Shown piece after piece: positions 1-8,827 of a DNA stretch of 64,000 nt (its first letter is position 1; each line of letters opens with the position of its first letter). The notes under the pieces are model-generated. The model ran no database searches. It was not told where the DNA came from and saw only the letters and a list, made by a program, of their open reading frames with translations. The DNA is from Methanotrichaceae archaeon (GTDB taxonomy: Archaea > Halobacteriota > Methanosarcinia > Methanotrichales > Methanotrichaceae), in contig JAFGMR010000007.1 in the NCBI GenBank assembly GCA_016927425.1, positions 1 to 64,000 of the forward strand, given 5' to 3'. The position numbers and the translations under genes were made by a program.

Positions 1-78
1 CAATTCCACCCATTGACGGCCGTACCATCGATGTGTCTGTGGAGCCGGTATCCGTTGTCGAATAGGCTTATTCCGATT

Positions 79-300
79 TCAAGACGTGAGCTTATCCGGC
101 GGTTGGTAGAGCTGGGATAGAGCGGCCCCTTCAGAGGTTCTGGACACGAGTTCATGGCCAAAGGAGCAATCCGCGTCAAGCTTCCAAATGAGCATCGTGG
201 TCAGGACATCGGCACCGATCTCCTGACCAGGATTCTGAGGGATTCCGGAATAGTGCCAAATGACCTCTCCGCCCCCACAATCGATTTGCGCTGCCATCAT
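79..300 (-). CDS. small hypothetical protein, 73 aa
   Basis: Unrecognised short frame whose ATG (298-300) overlaps the TGA of the DUF1670 gene upstream, the ATGA geometry typical of translational coupling. The product has no signal peptide or membrane segment and one CGGG motif. Just beyond its stop a different frame stays open to the left edge and reads plausibly as protein, so this may be the front of a frameshifted longer gene. Support is only the coupling and the open frame; it could be spurious. Confidence 0.3.
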   Translation of the reverse strand: MMAAQIDCGGGEVIWHYSGIPQNPGQEIGADVLTTMLIWKLDADCSFGHELVSRTSEGAALSQLYQPPDKLTS

Positions 301-1064
301 CCTATCTCTCCCACAGTCTTGGTCATTTCTTCCACAATAGCCACATACTCGCGAACAAGAGCCTTGCTCATCTCGAGCTCCGATGCGATATTCTCAGCAG
401 GGAGCCCGTCCTTGAAGAGCTTCTGGACCTTCTTGAAGGCTTTGATGTACCTGTCGCATGCTTCCTCGCTGTGACTGGTTCGGCGTGCGATCTCAGGGGT
501 AGGGATGTTCTGGACGAATTGCTTGATGATGATCCTCTTATGGGTGAGAGTGGGACCTATATCGTGAATAGTCCCGCGATAAGGCAGGACAACGCCATGT
601 TCCATCTGGTATTCCTTGATATCCCTACCAATCGTTCCGGCGCTCACGCCGATGAGCTGGCTTACATCGGCCTGATTCAAGACGCCGCCCTGCTCAAAGG
701 CCTCATGCAATATTCTGGCCACCTTGAACCTGCGAATCTCCTTGGCAGAGTAGCCATCAAGCCTCAGACGTAGATCGTCCTGACTTGCTACAGATAGTAT
801 GACCGGGACCATCCTTGTGTTCTCGATCGTCTTGTTCCTGCCTGGCATCTCATCTTTATGGGCTGCCCACCAGACCGTCTGGCCAGCATCGAGCTTCCAG
901 CCATCCTTAAGATGCGCGTCGAACTCCTTGAGCAGGTCCTTGATGAACATGTCCTGGATCTTATCGCCACCAAGGAACTTGTATTCCTGATTAAGCATCT
1001 GCTTGATGGCGTTAGAGAATCCGTTGTACTTTCGGAGCATGCGCTCGGCATCGGAATCGGTCAT
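297..1064 (-). CDS. DUF1670 family protein, probable DNA-binding regulator
   Basis: Archaeal protein of 255 aa. The middle holds a helix-turn-helix-like stretch (QGGVLNQADVSQLIGVSAGT, about residues 125-145) followed by the family hallmark block GTIHDIGPTLTHK; the C-terminal third looks like a second HTH-type helical bundle (SELEMSKALVREY). The same architecture recurs in the gene directly upstream, with which it overlaps by 4 bases, so the pair is a tandem duplication in one transcript. DUF1670 members occur in several methanogens and Archaeoglobus; molecular function is not established, and DNA binding is inferred from the HTH segments. Confidence 0.75.
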   Translation of the reverse strand: MTDSDAERMLRKYNGFSNAIKQMLNQEYKFLGGDKIQDMFIKDLLKEFDAHLKDGWKLDAGQTVWWAAHKDEMPGRNKTIENTRMVPVILSVASQDDLRLRLDGYSAKEIRRFKVARILHEAFEQGGVLNQADVSQLIGVSAGTIGRDIKEYQMEHGVVLPYRGTIHDIGPTLTHKRIIIKQFVQNIPTPEIARRTSHSEEACDRYIKAFKKVQKLFKDGLPAENIASELEMSKALVREYVAIVEEMTKTVGEIG

Positions 1065-1972
1065 GAGGCCACCACCTCTCGATTCTCGCTCTCCGGGTGG
1101 ATCTTTTTTTTCGAAGGCGGCAGATCGACAAGGATCTGCTCGAGTCTCATCTGAGCTTCGGGGCGGTCCTTGAACGATTCGTAGAGGTCGAGGTATTCAT
1201 TGACCAGTCTCTCTGACATCTCAGTGAGTTCCCGTATCTCCGGCGCGCTGTACCCCCTGTTGTGGAATCGTATGACCTTGGAAAAACCGGTGAGATACCT
1301 CTGGACCGAGGTGCTGGAGTGCCCAGTCTTTCGTTCGATGTCGGTATACTCGTAGCCTTCAAGCCACATCTTCACAACTTTTGATTTGTGCGTGACTCCT
1401 GGACCAATATCCTGGAACGTTCCCCGAGTTGGAACATCGAGTCCCTGGTTCTTCATCGCCTTTATATCGCGCCGGATCGTCCTCCGTGAGCTGCAGAGAA
1501 GAACTGCCAGGTCTTCTTGTGTCAGGAGACCGCCCTGTTCCAAGGCTTCATGAGACATACGCACGATCTTTTTCTGCCTCAGACCCGCAGTTCCTTCCGT
1601 AGATAGGATATCGAGATCGGTCCTGTCGTGAAATGTGAGATGCGCGGGGACTGTTCTCAGATCTGAGACGCTCTTTCCCGGCGGCTCAGCCGCCGAAGCC
1701 GCATGAAAGGTGATCTGGCCGTCATGAAGCACCTCTCCGAAGGTCTCCGTGAGGAAATCCCACATCAGGTTCACCAAGGATCGGCATGTAGCCCTCGGAA
1801 AAGCGTAGTCATCTTCAAGGATCTGGAACATCCTCTGCTGAGCGCTTCTTACCCAAGGACCTTTATAAACCAGATCGGTCTCGTCGACTCGTGCCATTCG
1901 TCCCACCAATTCAAGTTCGCGTATCTCCGGGTATATTAAGGCGGGGGACATTTGGCCTAATGGTAAATCCAT
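1061..1972 (-). CDS. DUF1670 family protein, paralogue of the next gene
   Basis: Same order of blocks as its downstream neighbour: an N-terminal helical part, an HTH-like segment (EQGGLLTQEDLAVLLCSSRR), the block GTFQDIGPGVTHK and a C-terminal helical bundle (ELTEMSERLVNEYLDLYE). The frame stays open to 2197, but the stretch before 1972 runs through a repeated hairpin and is rich in Arg/Ser, so I start at the ATG ending at 1972 (MDLPLGQM); the ATG at 1951 is the alternative and neither has a good ribosome site. It overlaps the following gene by 4 bases, implying coupled translation. The C-terminus is very basic and acidic-mixed (PPSKKKIHPESENRE). Confidence 0.7.
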   Translation of the reverse strand: MDLPLGQMSPALIYPEIRELELVGRMARVDETDLVYKGPWVRSAQQRMFQILEDDYAFPRATCRSLVNLMWDFLTETFGEVLHDGQITFHAASAAEPPGKSVSDLRTVPAHLTFHDRTDLDILSTEGTAGLRQKKIVRMSHEALEQGGLLTQEDLAVLLCSSRRTIRRDIKAMKNQGLDVPTRGTFQDIGPGVTHKSKVVKMWLEGYEYTDIERKTGHSSTSVQRYLTGFSKVIRFHNRGYSAPEIRELTEMSERLVNEYLDLYESFKDRPEAQMRLEQILVDLPPSKKKIHPESENREVVAS

Positions 1973-2061
1973 CGTGATGAGTGGTTTTCGGTGGCCTAGA
2001 TCATTGGATCTTTCCGACGAGACGAAAGTAGGCATGAATCGACATGATCTTAAAAACGAAT

Positions 2062-2083
2062 ACCCCGCAGCTTGCTGCGGGGT
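2062..2083. repeat. dispersed hairpin repeat, copy 1
   Basis: Perfect 9-bp stem (ACCCCGCAG / CTGCGGGGT) closed by CTTG. Close relatives lie at 4904-4923 and 36823-36844. Copies 1 and 3 also share a 3' flank of the form GCRCCG then GTTTGAC, and all three are preceded by GA(A)TACC, so the repeat unit is larger than the hairpin. REP-like; could also act as a terminator. Confidence 0.7.
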
Positions 2084-2207
2084 GCGCCGCCGCCGTTTGA
2101 CCATGGATGAACAGCTCCTTACCCCTGAAATAACCGGCGGGCAGCGGGCCAAATGGCCTTTGTGCGCTGCTTTTGCAGCTCTCGCTGTCCGTCTCAAATA
2201 TCCGGGA

Positions 2208-3743
2208 TTATCGCGACCCGAACATCCGTCGGAGCAGTCCCCCTTCAGCCCTCCTCTCCGGAGGCTCTGTCCTGATCTCGGCGGGCCGGTCGAGCATCTC
2301 CTCTTCCGGCGCCACGATCGGCGTGCTGACTCCGCCGTGCAGGCTCTTTCGGGGTCGGATGCTCACGACAACAGGCCGCTCGATCTCGTTATTCACGAGC
2401 ATTGCCGTTCCCGGGGGAAGGCGTTTGATCTCCTCCTCGAGCTCCCCCGTCATTCCCTCGAGGCCCTTCGAGAGTGCTTTGAGGTCGTTTGGATTCGTAA
2501 CCCTCATGATGATCTGGGTATTGCACTGCGAGATCACGTTCTTGTCAACCCTCGCAGGCCTCTGGCTTATCACCATGAGGCCCAGGCCGAACTTCCTTCC
2601 CTCGGCAGCTATCGTCCTGATGATCGATGTGGAGGCGGCCTTGCCTGTCCCCCTCTCGGGGATGTAGTTGTGTGCCTCCTCGACCACGACCATCCCCGGA
2701 TTCACCTTCCCGAGCTTTCGGGCCTCGAATAGCTCAGAAAGCAGCCGGGCAACGATCATCGACTGCATCTCGGGGCCGATTCCCGTCATGTCTATCACAG
2801 ATGCCCTGCCCCGCCGGAGAAGCTCATCGGGCTCCGTTGGGAACCCCGAGAATATGCCCATCTCGTTTAGCTGCTCCAGATTTCCAATCAGGCTCCACTT
2901 GGACTTGCTTGTCCCTTTTCCAACGGCCTCGATCACGTCTTCCAGGTCGTAAGTATCGGTCTCCGCCTTTAGCGCCGTGATCGCCTCGTAGAGAAGGCCG
3001 ATCTGGCCGTTGCTCGACTCTTCAGGCATCATCCGGGCGATCTCGCGCGCGTTGAGGCTTATCCCATTGAAGCGAAAGAGCTTGTCCGCCCGTGGATTGA
3101 CCGTCATGTTGGCCGGGGTGTAGACCGTGACGTCATAGCCCCGAGGCTTGATCTTGAAGCGGGAGAAGTCGCCCTCCCGGCCTGGGCTCTTCATCGATGC
3201 ATACTCGCCGTGGGGATCGATTATGAGAAGAGCAACTTTCTTCTCTAGAAGCTCTTCGAGAATCACGGCTGCCGTATATGACTTGCCGCTTCCGGTCTTT
3301 GCAAGTATGCTGCAGTGCTTCTGCACAAGGCTGTTTGCATCGAGCTCTACCCGAAGGTCGTAGCCGCGAAGCTTTCCTATGTACATCCGGCCCTGGGAGA
3401 GCCCGAGAGTACCCTTGATCAGCCGCTCGTCCGCCAGGAATACCTCCTCCCCTGGCCGGGATGGTGTCGTGGGAGGCCGAAGGCCCTTGGCCGTTGCAAC
3501 ACCTATTACCCTTGCCTGGGCTACGATCCATTCCCGAGCCTGCCCGTCCTCTTTGCCCCTCTCCATATGGGCCAGGTTGTAGGCGGCGTTGGAGCGCTTC
3601 ACCTCATCCACCTGGGCTAGGATCCAGTCCTTTCCCTCGCCCCTAACCTTTACATAGGCTCCGCGCCCCACATGCCGGCCTATCATGAACTTGAACTGCA
3701 TGGGGCTCGTCTCGCCTACGATAATGCCAATAGCGCTCTTCAA
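2208..3743 (-). CDS. herA: HerA-type bipolar DNA translocase/helicase ATPase
   Basis: Hexameric AAA+/FtsK-like ATPase that, in archaea, works with the NurA nuclease in resecting DNA ends for homologous recombination. N-terminal HAS-barrel region (about 1-130), Walker A AKTGSGKS (about 148-155), IIDPHGEY shortly after, Walker B VVVEEAHN (about 352-359), and a sensor/arginine region near VISQRPARVD. Length of 511 aa fits the family. The frame opens with TTG at 3741-3743, with GGTGAGG just upstream. No nurA, rad50 or mre11 is adjacent, unlike many archaea, so the partner genes must lie elsewhere. The DUF87 annotation in databases covers the same family. Confidence 0.9.
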   Translation of the reverse strand: MKSAIGIIVGETSPMQFKFMIGRHVGRGAYVKVRGEGKDWILAQVDEVKRSNAAYNLAHMERGKEDGQAREWIVAQARVIGVATAKGLRPPTTPSRPGEEVFLADERLIKGTLGLSQGRMYIGKLRGYDLRVELDANSLVQKHCSILAKTGSGKSYTAAVILEELLEKKVALLIIDPHGEYASMKSPGREGDFSRFKIKPRGYDVTVYTPANMTVNPRADKLFRFNGISLNAREIARMMPEESSNGQIGLLYEAITALKAETDTYDLEDVIEAVGKGTSKSKWSLIGNLEQLNEMGIFSGFPTEPDELLRRGRASVIDMTGIGPEMQSMIVARLLSELFEARKLGKVNPGMVVVEEAHNYIPERGTGKAASTSIIRTIAAEGRKFGLGLMVISQRPARVDKNVISQCNTQIIMRVTNPNDLKALSKGLEGMTGELEEEIKRLPPGTAMLVNNEIERPVVVSIRPRKSLHGGVSTPIVAPEEEMLDRPAEIRTEPPERRAEGGLLRRMFGSR

Positions 3744-3815
3744 AGCTCCTCACCGAAGATCCTTCATCGCTTGCTCCCCCGAACTTCGGCGCTTATCCTT
3801 ATTATTATTTTCCCA

Positions 3816-3976
3816 CCTTAACTCCCATTGAGTAGGGGATAGTTTTCTATGAATCAGGCAGCTTGATATCGATAATCAAAAATCCGATTCCTTGCATATG
3901 GAGAATACGTCAATCCCTAAATCAACATGCATTGGCCACCTGTCTAAACATATCCCCTAAAACTTGGGAGTTAAGG
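3816..3976. mobile_element. 161-bp MITE-like repeat, copy 1
   Basis: Terminal inverted repeats of about 26 bp: CCTTAACTCCCA, 5 variable bases, TAGGGGATA at the left, and the reverse complement of the same pattern at the right. The interior has no coding potential and includes the palindromic stretch GATATCGATAATC. By eye about 88 percent identical to copy 2 and exactly equal in length. Its right end is two bases from the stop codon of the next gene. Confidence 0.75.
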
Positions 3977-3978
3977 CT

Positions 3979-4776
3979 CTAAGACATTGTATGTGATATT
4001 GACGTCGTTGACCCGGGCTCTGCTGGGGCAAGCACATCCACAATGACTGTGTTGCTGGGCTGGCTGTTTACCACGAAGTTGAGCATATGTCTCCCTACTT
4101 GGTCAGCATAGAAGTTCATGGTGTTATAACCTTCGTTGAACTGATATGTCTTGTATTTCGAACTGATTGTGTCGGTCTGAGTCATCTCATAGAAGCCTGC
4201 GGGTCCTGCAACGGGTGCGTAGGCGATTAGCTGTAACCAGGTTCCGACAGGGCATATCACATATTGTGTCCAGTTGGTTGCGCCCTGGATCCAGAGGTCG
4301 TTGGTCTTGGACGGCACTGTGGCTTCATACTGGGAGTATGGCAACCCTACACCTGCACCGTAGTACACAGCGGTGGGTGTTTTCTGCGTTATATCGAACC
4401 TGGTAGGATTGCTTATTATTCCACCAACAACAGGCGTGCCTGTAGTTGCATAATATTCTCTGAAGGGCGAGAATGTGGTGTCAACAACTGGATTCGTATA
4501 AAAGATGAGATCCGGGTTGTACCAGGGTAAGGTGGGGACTGGTGCATCGAGCCACTGCAGCATGCCAGCTATCGCTGGGTCCGCCATCGAGCGATCTCTA
4601 ACGTACCCTTGGCCCATGTTGGGGCTAATCCAATCTCCGCTAGATCCCATTACGCTGCCACTACCACTGGAACTTTCAACGTATCCTCCTTCTAAATAGT
4701 CTTCTCCCCATGCAATGCCAATTAGCAAACATGCGGCGAGCGTCGTCATACCCAGCAACGTTTTGCTATATCTCAT
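3979..4776 (-). CDS. secreted hypothetical protein, cargo of the composite unit
   Basis: 265 aa with a clear signal peptide (basic MRYSK, hydrophobic core to about residue 22, cleavage after GIAWG). The mature part is rich in Gly, Ser, Thr, Tyr and Pro and looks like a beta-rich surface protein; the end resembles an Ig-like fold (GRHMLNFVVNSQPSNTVIVD). No family recognised. It is the only gene between the two MITE copies and has no operon partner. The low-complexity SSSGSGSVMGSSG linker follows the signal peptide. Confidence 0.7.
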   Translation of the reverse strand: MRYSKTLLGMTTLAACLLIGIAWGEDYLEGGYVESSSGSGSVMGSSGDWISPNMGQGYVRDRSMADPAIAGMLQWLDAPVPTLPWYNPDLIFYTNPVVDTTFSPFREYYATTGTPVVGGIISNPTRFDITQKTPTAVYYGAGVGLPYSQYEATVPSKTNDLWIQGATNWTQYVICPVGTWLQLIAYAPVAGPAGFYEMTQTDTISSKYKTYQFNEGYNTMNFYADQVGRHMLNFVVNSQPSNTVIVDVLAPAEPGSTTSISHTMS

Positions 4777-4903
4777 TTAGTTTCACCGAATACTGTTAAA
4801 CCTTATTTAGATTTATAGCTATCTGCAACTCTACTTTCCAACTCGTCATCTATATATATTTATAATTAGATAATTGGGGGCATATATTTATTTGTTTCGA
4901 ATA

Positions 4904-4923
4904 CCTCGCAGCTTGCTGCGGGG
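4904..4923. repeat. dispersed hairpin repeat, copy 2
   Basis: Stem CCTCGCAG / CTGCGGGG with CTTG loop and one G-T wobble; same loop and flanking GAATACC as the copy at 2062. It sits inside the composite unit, between the secreted gene's promoter region and MITE copy 2. Confidence 0.6.
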
Positions 4924-4968
4924 ATGGTCATGAAAACCGACTTAACCTGAGAAGCACATCTTTCATAA

Positions 4969-5129
4969 CCTTAACTCCCAATGGGTAGGGGATAGTTTTC
5001 TTCGAATCGGGCAGAATGATATCGATAATCGAAAATCCGATCCCTTGCATTTAGAGAATACGTCATTTCCTGAATCAATATGCATTGGCCACCTGTCTAA
5101 ATATATCCCCTAAAACGTGGTAGTTAAGG
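4969..5129. mobile_element. 161-bp MITE-like repeat, copy 2
   Basis: Same length, orientation and ends as copy 1, with roughly 20 substitutions and no indels. Right end slightly degraded (GTGGTAGTTAAGG rather than TTGGGAGTTAAGG). Followed immediately by TTTCCCA, which also precedes copy 1. With the hairpin at 4904 it fills the gene-free stretch 4777-5192. Confidence 0.75.
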
Positions 5130-5192
5130 TTTCCCATATATCGACCAGATATATCGACTATATCGATCCCGGCCCGGGAGGGAGGGCGGCCT

Positions 5193-5861
5193 TCAGAGGT
5201 AGGCGCGCCTGTACCTGTCCCGGAGAATATAGCCGAAGCCAAGCCCGACGAAAAGGCCGCCGATATGGGCCATATGGGCGATGCTGTCGCCTGAACCCAT
5301 CATGCTGAAGTCCATCAGGGCGAAGAGGACGACCGCGTACTGTATCCTGAGGGGCAGTATGAAGAACAGCAGTACCCTGATCTCCGGCGCGATCAGTGCG
5401 AGGCACCCAAGAACCCCGTAAAGGGCGCCGCTAGCTCCCAGCATATAGCCGGAGGAGATGGCTATCTGGCAGAAGGCGGCAACGAGGCCTGAAGTGAGGT
5501 AGATCTCCAGAAACAGCCTCTCTCCAACTCTGCGCTCGAGCTCCATCCCGAAGAAGAAGAGGAAGAGCATATTCCAGAAGAGGTGATCGAAGCTCGCGTG
5601 CATGAACATATGGGTGACCATCGTCCATGGCCGTTCGAGGACGAGGGCCGGATTGAGGGCCAGATAGGGTATGGCAATCCCAGGAGCGATCAATGTAGCG
5701 ACATAGAAGAGCATGCATATGATCAGAATGGCTCCAGAGACGCTCACCGGCAGGCCACCCCTCGGCGCTCGCCAGTCCTCGTCGTCGTCCCAATGAGCGT
5801 CGGTGCGGACCCACGTTGGACCTGGTCTCTTCGTCAGGGGGAGGTGTAACAGGGACCTCAT
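5193..5861 (-). CDS. rhomboid family intramembrane serine protease
   Basis: 222 aa polytopic membrane protein. The catalytic serine motif GASG is at about 142-145 and the partner histidine lies in AHMAHIGG (His199), followed by the GxxxG-type helix GGLFVGLGFG; an HxxxxxxN-like segment (HMFMHASFDHLFWN) precedes them. All residues needed for the Ser-His dyad are present, so it should be active and cleave membrane-protein helices. The short charged N-terminus (DDDEDW) is cytosolic. Its ATG overlaps the stop of the NYN gene by 4 bases, so the two are co-translated. Confidence 0.9.
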   Translation of the reverse strand: MRSLLHLPLTKRPGPTWVRTDAHWDDDEDWRAPRGGLPVSVSGAILIICMLFYVATLIAPGIAIPYLALNPALVLERPWTMVTHMFMHASFDHLFWNMLFLFFFGMELERRVGERLFLEIYLTSGLVAAFCQIAISSGYMLGASGALYGVLGCLALIAPEIRVLLFFILPLRIQYAVVLFALMDFSMMGSGDSIAHMAHIGGLFVGLGFGYILRDRYRRAYL

Positions 5862-6385
5862 TCGGTCACATACTCCCCGTTTCGCAGAACGATCACATAA
5901 TCGGCCGAGTTCTTCAATGCAACGGAAAAGCCAGGCTCGGCCCCGAAGATGATCGTCTCCTTGCCGTGCTCCATCGCCTTCATGAGCACTGGCTTGAGGT
6001 CTGCATCCCTCGTCACCAGGGCGATCGTATCGATCACGGGGTTGTAGATCATCTCTATCCCCTCGACCGCGAGGCGAACGTCCACATCGCTCGTGCAGAT
6101 GATAGGCTCGAGCCCCTGGTTCTCCACCGCCTCCACCAGCTTCTCTGATGCGTACTGGTTGAGGAAGACCTTTCCCACTTTGATATCGCCGTAGTCTTTG
6201 AGGATATCCCGGATCTCTTCCAGGTCCATCTGGAACTCCTTTCTCAGCATGTTGGGGCCGTCCACAAGAAGGCCTATCTGCTTCCTCCCCTTTTCCTTCC
6301 TGGAGCCCAGGTACTTCAGTATGTGTTCGAAGTGAATCGGCATGAGATCACTGATCCCTGATGGAGAATATCTTGTCTCTTTCAT
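5858..6385 (-). CDS. NYN (LabA/TIGR00288-type) domain protein, putative RNase
   Basis: Single-domain PIN-like protein: GLLVDGPNMLRKEF carries the first acidic residue, DVDVRLAVEGIE and ALVTRDADLKPVL the next ones, and KETIIFG the last strand, in the order of the archaeal TIGR00288 family. These residues form the metal site of NYN nucleases; substrate is unknown. Start uncertain: the frame extends to a GTG at 6409, where it abuts tatD, but the ATG at 6385 fits the family better. Coupled to the rhomboid gene. Confidence 0.8.
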   Translation of the reverse strand: MKETRYSPSGISDLMPIHFEHILKYLGSRKEKGRKQIGLLVDGPNMLRKEFQMDLEEIRDILKDYGDIKVGKVFLNQYASEKLVEAVENQGLEPIICTSDVDVRLAVEGIEMIYNPVIDTIALVTRDADLKPVLMKAMEHGKETIIFGAEPGFSVALKNSADYVIVLRNGEYVTE

Positions 6386-6408
6386 ATAATTTTCTGTGAT
6401 CCATGGCA

Positions 6409-7164
6409 CTAAAGCCCGAAGATCCTTCGTGCGTTCTCGCGAGTAGCCCTGGCAAGCTCCGCAGGGTCCATGCTCCTGAGCCTGGAGATCAGCCTGACCG
6501 AGTCGAGGACGAAGGATGGCTCGTTCCTCCCCCGGCGCGGGGATAGGAATGGGCTGTCCGTCTCTATCAGCAGCCGCTCCAGGGGCACCTGCCTTGCGAC
6601 TGCCTGATGGGGCACCGACCGGCAGACTACCGTTGCGATCGAGACGTAGAAGCCCCTGTCGACTATCTTTTTCATGGTATCGAGGTTGCCGCTATAACAA
6701 TGGAAGACCACCTTATCGAGATCCTTGACCATCCCGAAGGCCTCTTCCTCGGTATCGCGCGCGTGGATGATCAATGGCAGGTCGAGGGAGCGAGCAAGCT
6801 CGATCACCTGGGAGAAGACCTCCACCTGTCTTCTGCGGAGCGAGGGCTCGAGGCAGCGATAGTAGTCGAGCCCAGCTTCTCCAACGCCCACGATCTCGCC
6901 TGCGTGCTCCTGAATGTGGTCGAGCACCATCTTGACGTCTGCCGGCTTGAGCCGTTCCAGGCCGTTTGGGCTGAGGCCAAGCGTCGGCCGGATGAAGTCG
7001 TGATTTCGGGCAAGCTCAAGCGTCTTTCGATTGGTGGCCAGGTCCACGCCGGAGTTGATCATCAGCTCAATCCCGGATGACCTGGCCCGCTCAATAACCT
7101 CTGCCCTATCTTTGTCGAAATGCTTGAAGTCGAGATGACAGTGTGAGTCGACGAGTCCCTGCAA
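6409..7164 (-). CDS. tatD: TatD family metal-dependent hydrolase
   Basis: TIM-barrel amidohydrolase-like nuclease, 251 aa, usual length. Metal ligands are visible in order: DSHCHLD at the N-terminus, GVGEAGLDYYR, PLIIHARDTEEEA, VVFHCYSG and ETDSPFLSP near the end. Bacterial homologues are 3'-5' DNA exonucleases; the archaeal role is less clear. The first codon is TTG (7162-7164), directly followed by the conserved start QGLVDSHCH. It begins 6 bases after the LeuA/CimA-family gene stops, so it is probably in the same transcript. Confidence 0.88.
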   Translation of the reverse strand: MQGLVDSHCHLDFKHFDKDRAEVIERARSSGIELMINSGVDLATNRKTLELARNHDFIRPTLGLSPNGLERLKPADVKMVLDHIQEHAGEIVGVGEAGLDYYRCLEPSLRRRQVEVFSQVIELARSLDLPLIIHARDTEEEAFGMVKDLDKVVFHCYSGNLDTMKKIVDRGFYVSIATVVCRSVPHQAVARQVPLERLLIETDSPFLSPRRGRNEPSFVLDSVRLISRLRSMDPAELARATRENARRIFGL

Positions 7165-7170
7165 ACTAAT

Positions 7171-8673
7171 CTAGCCTCCATTCGCCTTCAACAGCATCAA
7201 TCTGTTGATGGCGCTAACAAGTGCCTCCACCGAGGCCATCACTATATCCTCCCTCGCGGACCGGGCTTGAACCCTTCGGCCCGAGATGTCCTCGACGCCG
7301 ATTACCACCTGGGCGAGGGCGTCTGATCCTCCCGATATGGCCTCGATCCGAAAGTCGCTCACCTTGATCGTGGCCTCCTCTCCGAGTATCTCGCTCACCG
7401 CCCTGACCGCTGCGTCGACCGGGCCTACGCCCGTCTTCGCAAGCACGCGGTCCTGGCCGTGAATGATCGCCCTCACAGTGGCCGTAGGGGTGATGATGTT
7501 TCCCGTCATCACCGATACCTCCTTGAGGATCATCGCCTGCTTCTCTCGGGCTACATCGCCGAGGACTACGTCCGCTATCGTCTGAAGGTCGGCGTCCGAG
7601 ATCTGTTTGCCCTTGTCCCCGAGCTCCTTGATCCGGGTGAGGATGTCTTGGAGCTGCTCATCGGTCGTCGTGTATCCCACCGACTCCAGGGCCTGGCGCA
7701 CGGCATGGCGGCCGGTATGCTTGCCTATGACTATGCGCCTCTTGTGGCCCACCATCTCAGGCGTCATTATGCCGGGCTCGAAGGTATCGCTCCTCTCCAA
7801 TACGCCGTGGCTGTGAATCCCGCTCTCGTGGGAGAATGCGTTCTCCCCCACGATCGGAGCAGTGATGGGGATCTGCGCTCTGGTGAGCCGTTCCACGAGC
7901 CTTGCCGTCTCCACGAGGTACTCGGTCTTGATGGATGTCTTGGCCCCGAAGATGGACTGGAGGGACATGACTGTTTCGGCAAGGTTGGCGTTTCCAGCCC
8001 TCTCCCCAAGGCCGTTTACGGTTACCTGGACCTCCCTTGCCCCGGCCTCAACTGCTGCAATGCTGTTTGCAACGGCGAGCCCGAAGTCGTTATGACAATG
8101 AACGTCCACGGTCATGCGGTGGACGTTCTGGCAGATCTCCCTTACAAGGCGGTAGAATATCGAGGGGGCGGCAACGCCTACGGTATCCGGGATGTTGATG
8201 ATGTCGCAGTTTGCCTCCTCCACAGCTCCGAATATCTCCTTGAGGAACTCCGGGGATGTCCTCGTGGCATCCATGGCCGAGAAGAGGCATGCGAGTCCAG
8301 CATCCTTCACCTGCTCTATCGCCTCGACCGAGGCTCTGACAATCTCTGGTCGGCTCTTTTTGATGGTATGGGCTATCTGGATATCCGATGTTGAGACGAA
8401 GACGTGCACCATGTCGACGCCAGCGTCGAGGCAGGCCTGGACGTCGCCCTTGACGATCCGGGAGAGGCCGCAGACCTGGGCATGGAGCCCCTCATCGGCG
8501 ATCCTCTTCACCGATTGAAACTCACCTCGTGAGGATATAGGAAAGCCGGCCTCGATGATGTTGACCCCAAGCTTATCAAGCTGCCTTGCGATAACGATCT
8601 TATCTTCCGGGGTAAGGGAGACGCCGGGAGTCTGTTCCCCATCGCGAAGGGTGGTGTCGAATATCCTTACCAT
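7171..8673 (-). CDS. 2-isopropylmalate / (R)-citramalate synthase family enzyme
   Basis: Condenses a 2-oxoacid with acetyl-CoA: 2-oxoisovalerate in leucine synthesis (LeuA) or pyruvate in the citramalate route to isoleucine (CimA). Visible: the catalytic arginine motif TTLRDGEQ (7-14), GFPISSRGE, the HxH metal site VHCHNDFGLAVAN, GLGERAGNA, and a C-terminal allosteric domain from about residue 370 to 500 (leucine or isoleucine feedback in the family). 500 aa is the full two-domain length. Archaeal LeuA, CimA and homocitrate synthases cannot be separated reliably by eye, so the substrate is open and no symbol is given. Confidence 0.88.
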   Translation of the reverse strand: MVRIFDTTLRDGEQTPGVSLTPEDKIVIARQLDKLGVNIIEAGFPISSRGEFQSVKRIADEGLHAQVCGLSRIVKGDVQACLDAGVDMVHVFVSTSDIQIAHTIKKSRPEIVRASVEAIEQVKDAGLACLFSAMDATRTSPEFLKEIFGAVEEANCDIINIPDTVGVAAPSIFYRLVREICQNVHRMTVDVHCHNDFGLAVANSIAAVEAGAREVQVTVNGLGERAGNANLAETVMSLQSIFGAKTSIKTEYLVETARLVERLTRAQIPITAPIVGENAFSHESGIHSHGVLERSDTFEPGIMTPEMVGHKRRIVIGKHTGRHAVRQALESVGYTTTDEQLQDILTRIKELGDKGKQISDADLQTIADVVLGDVAREKQAMILKEVSVMTGNIITPTATVRAIIHGQDRVLAKTGVGPVDAAVRAVSEILGEEATIKVSDFRIEAISGGSDALAQVVIGVEDISGRRVQARSAREDIVMASVEALVSAINRLMLLKANGG

Positions 8674-8827
8674 CTCGTCCCGAAGCGGCGATTCACTGTA
8701 GAAAACGATCCCACGCGGATGATTCCTGTGACATGGGCATTGGGGGAACTTGCGGCCCTATAAACCTTTTGCCGGCTGGACTCCGCCTGGAGCCACCAGC
8801 GGGCAAGCCTCCGGGAGATGTGCCCTC

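Larger units (their letters stand above)
3809..5136. mobile_element. composite MITE-type unit carrying one secreted-protein gene
   Basis: Two 161-bp copies of one repeat (3816-3976 and 4969-5129) lie in direct orientation around a single gene. The outermost ends are inverted (CCTTAACTCCCA at the left, TGGTAGTTAAGG at the right), and the whole unit is flanked by the 7-bp direct repeat TTTCCCA at 3809-3815 and 5130-5136. Neither single copy has such a duplication of its own. This is what transposition of the pair as one composite unit would leave. No transposase lies inside, so movement would have been in trans. Confidence 0.6.

Noticed and set aside
1-78. Minus-strand open frame at the left edge (ISLFDNGYRLHRHID)
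   Set aside because: Too short and cut by the edge to judge; it may be the continuation of the 79-300 frame after a shift.
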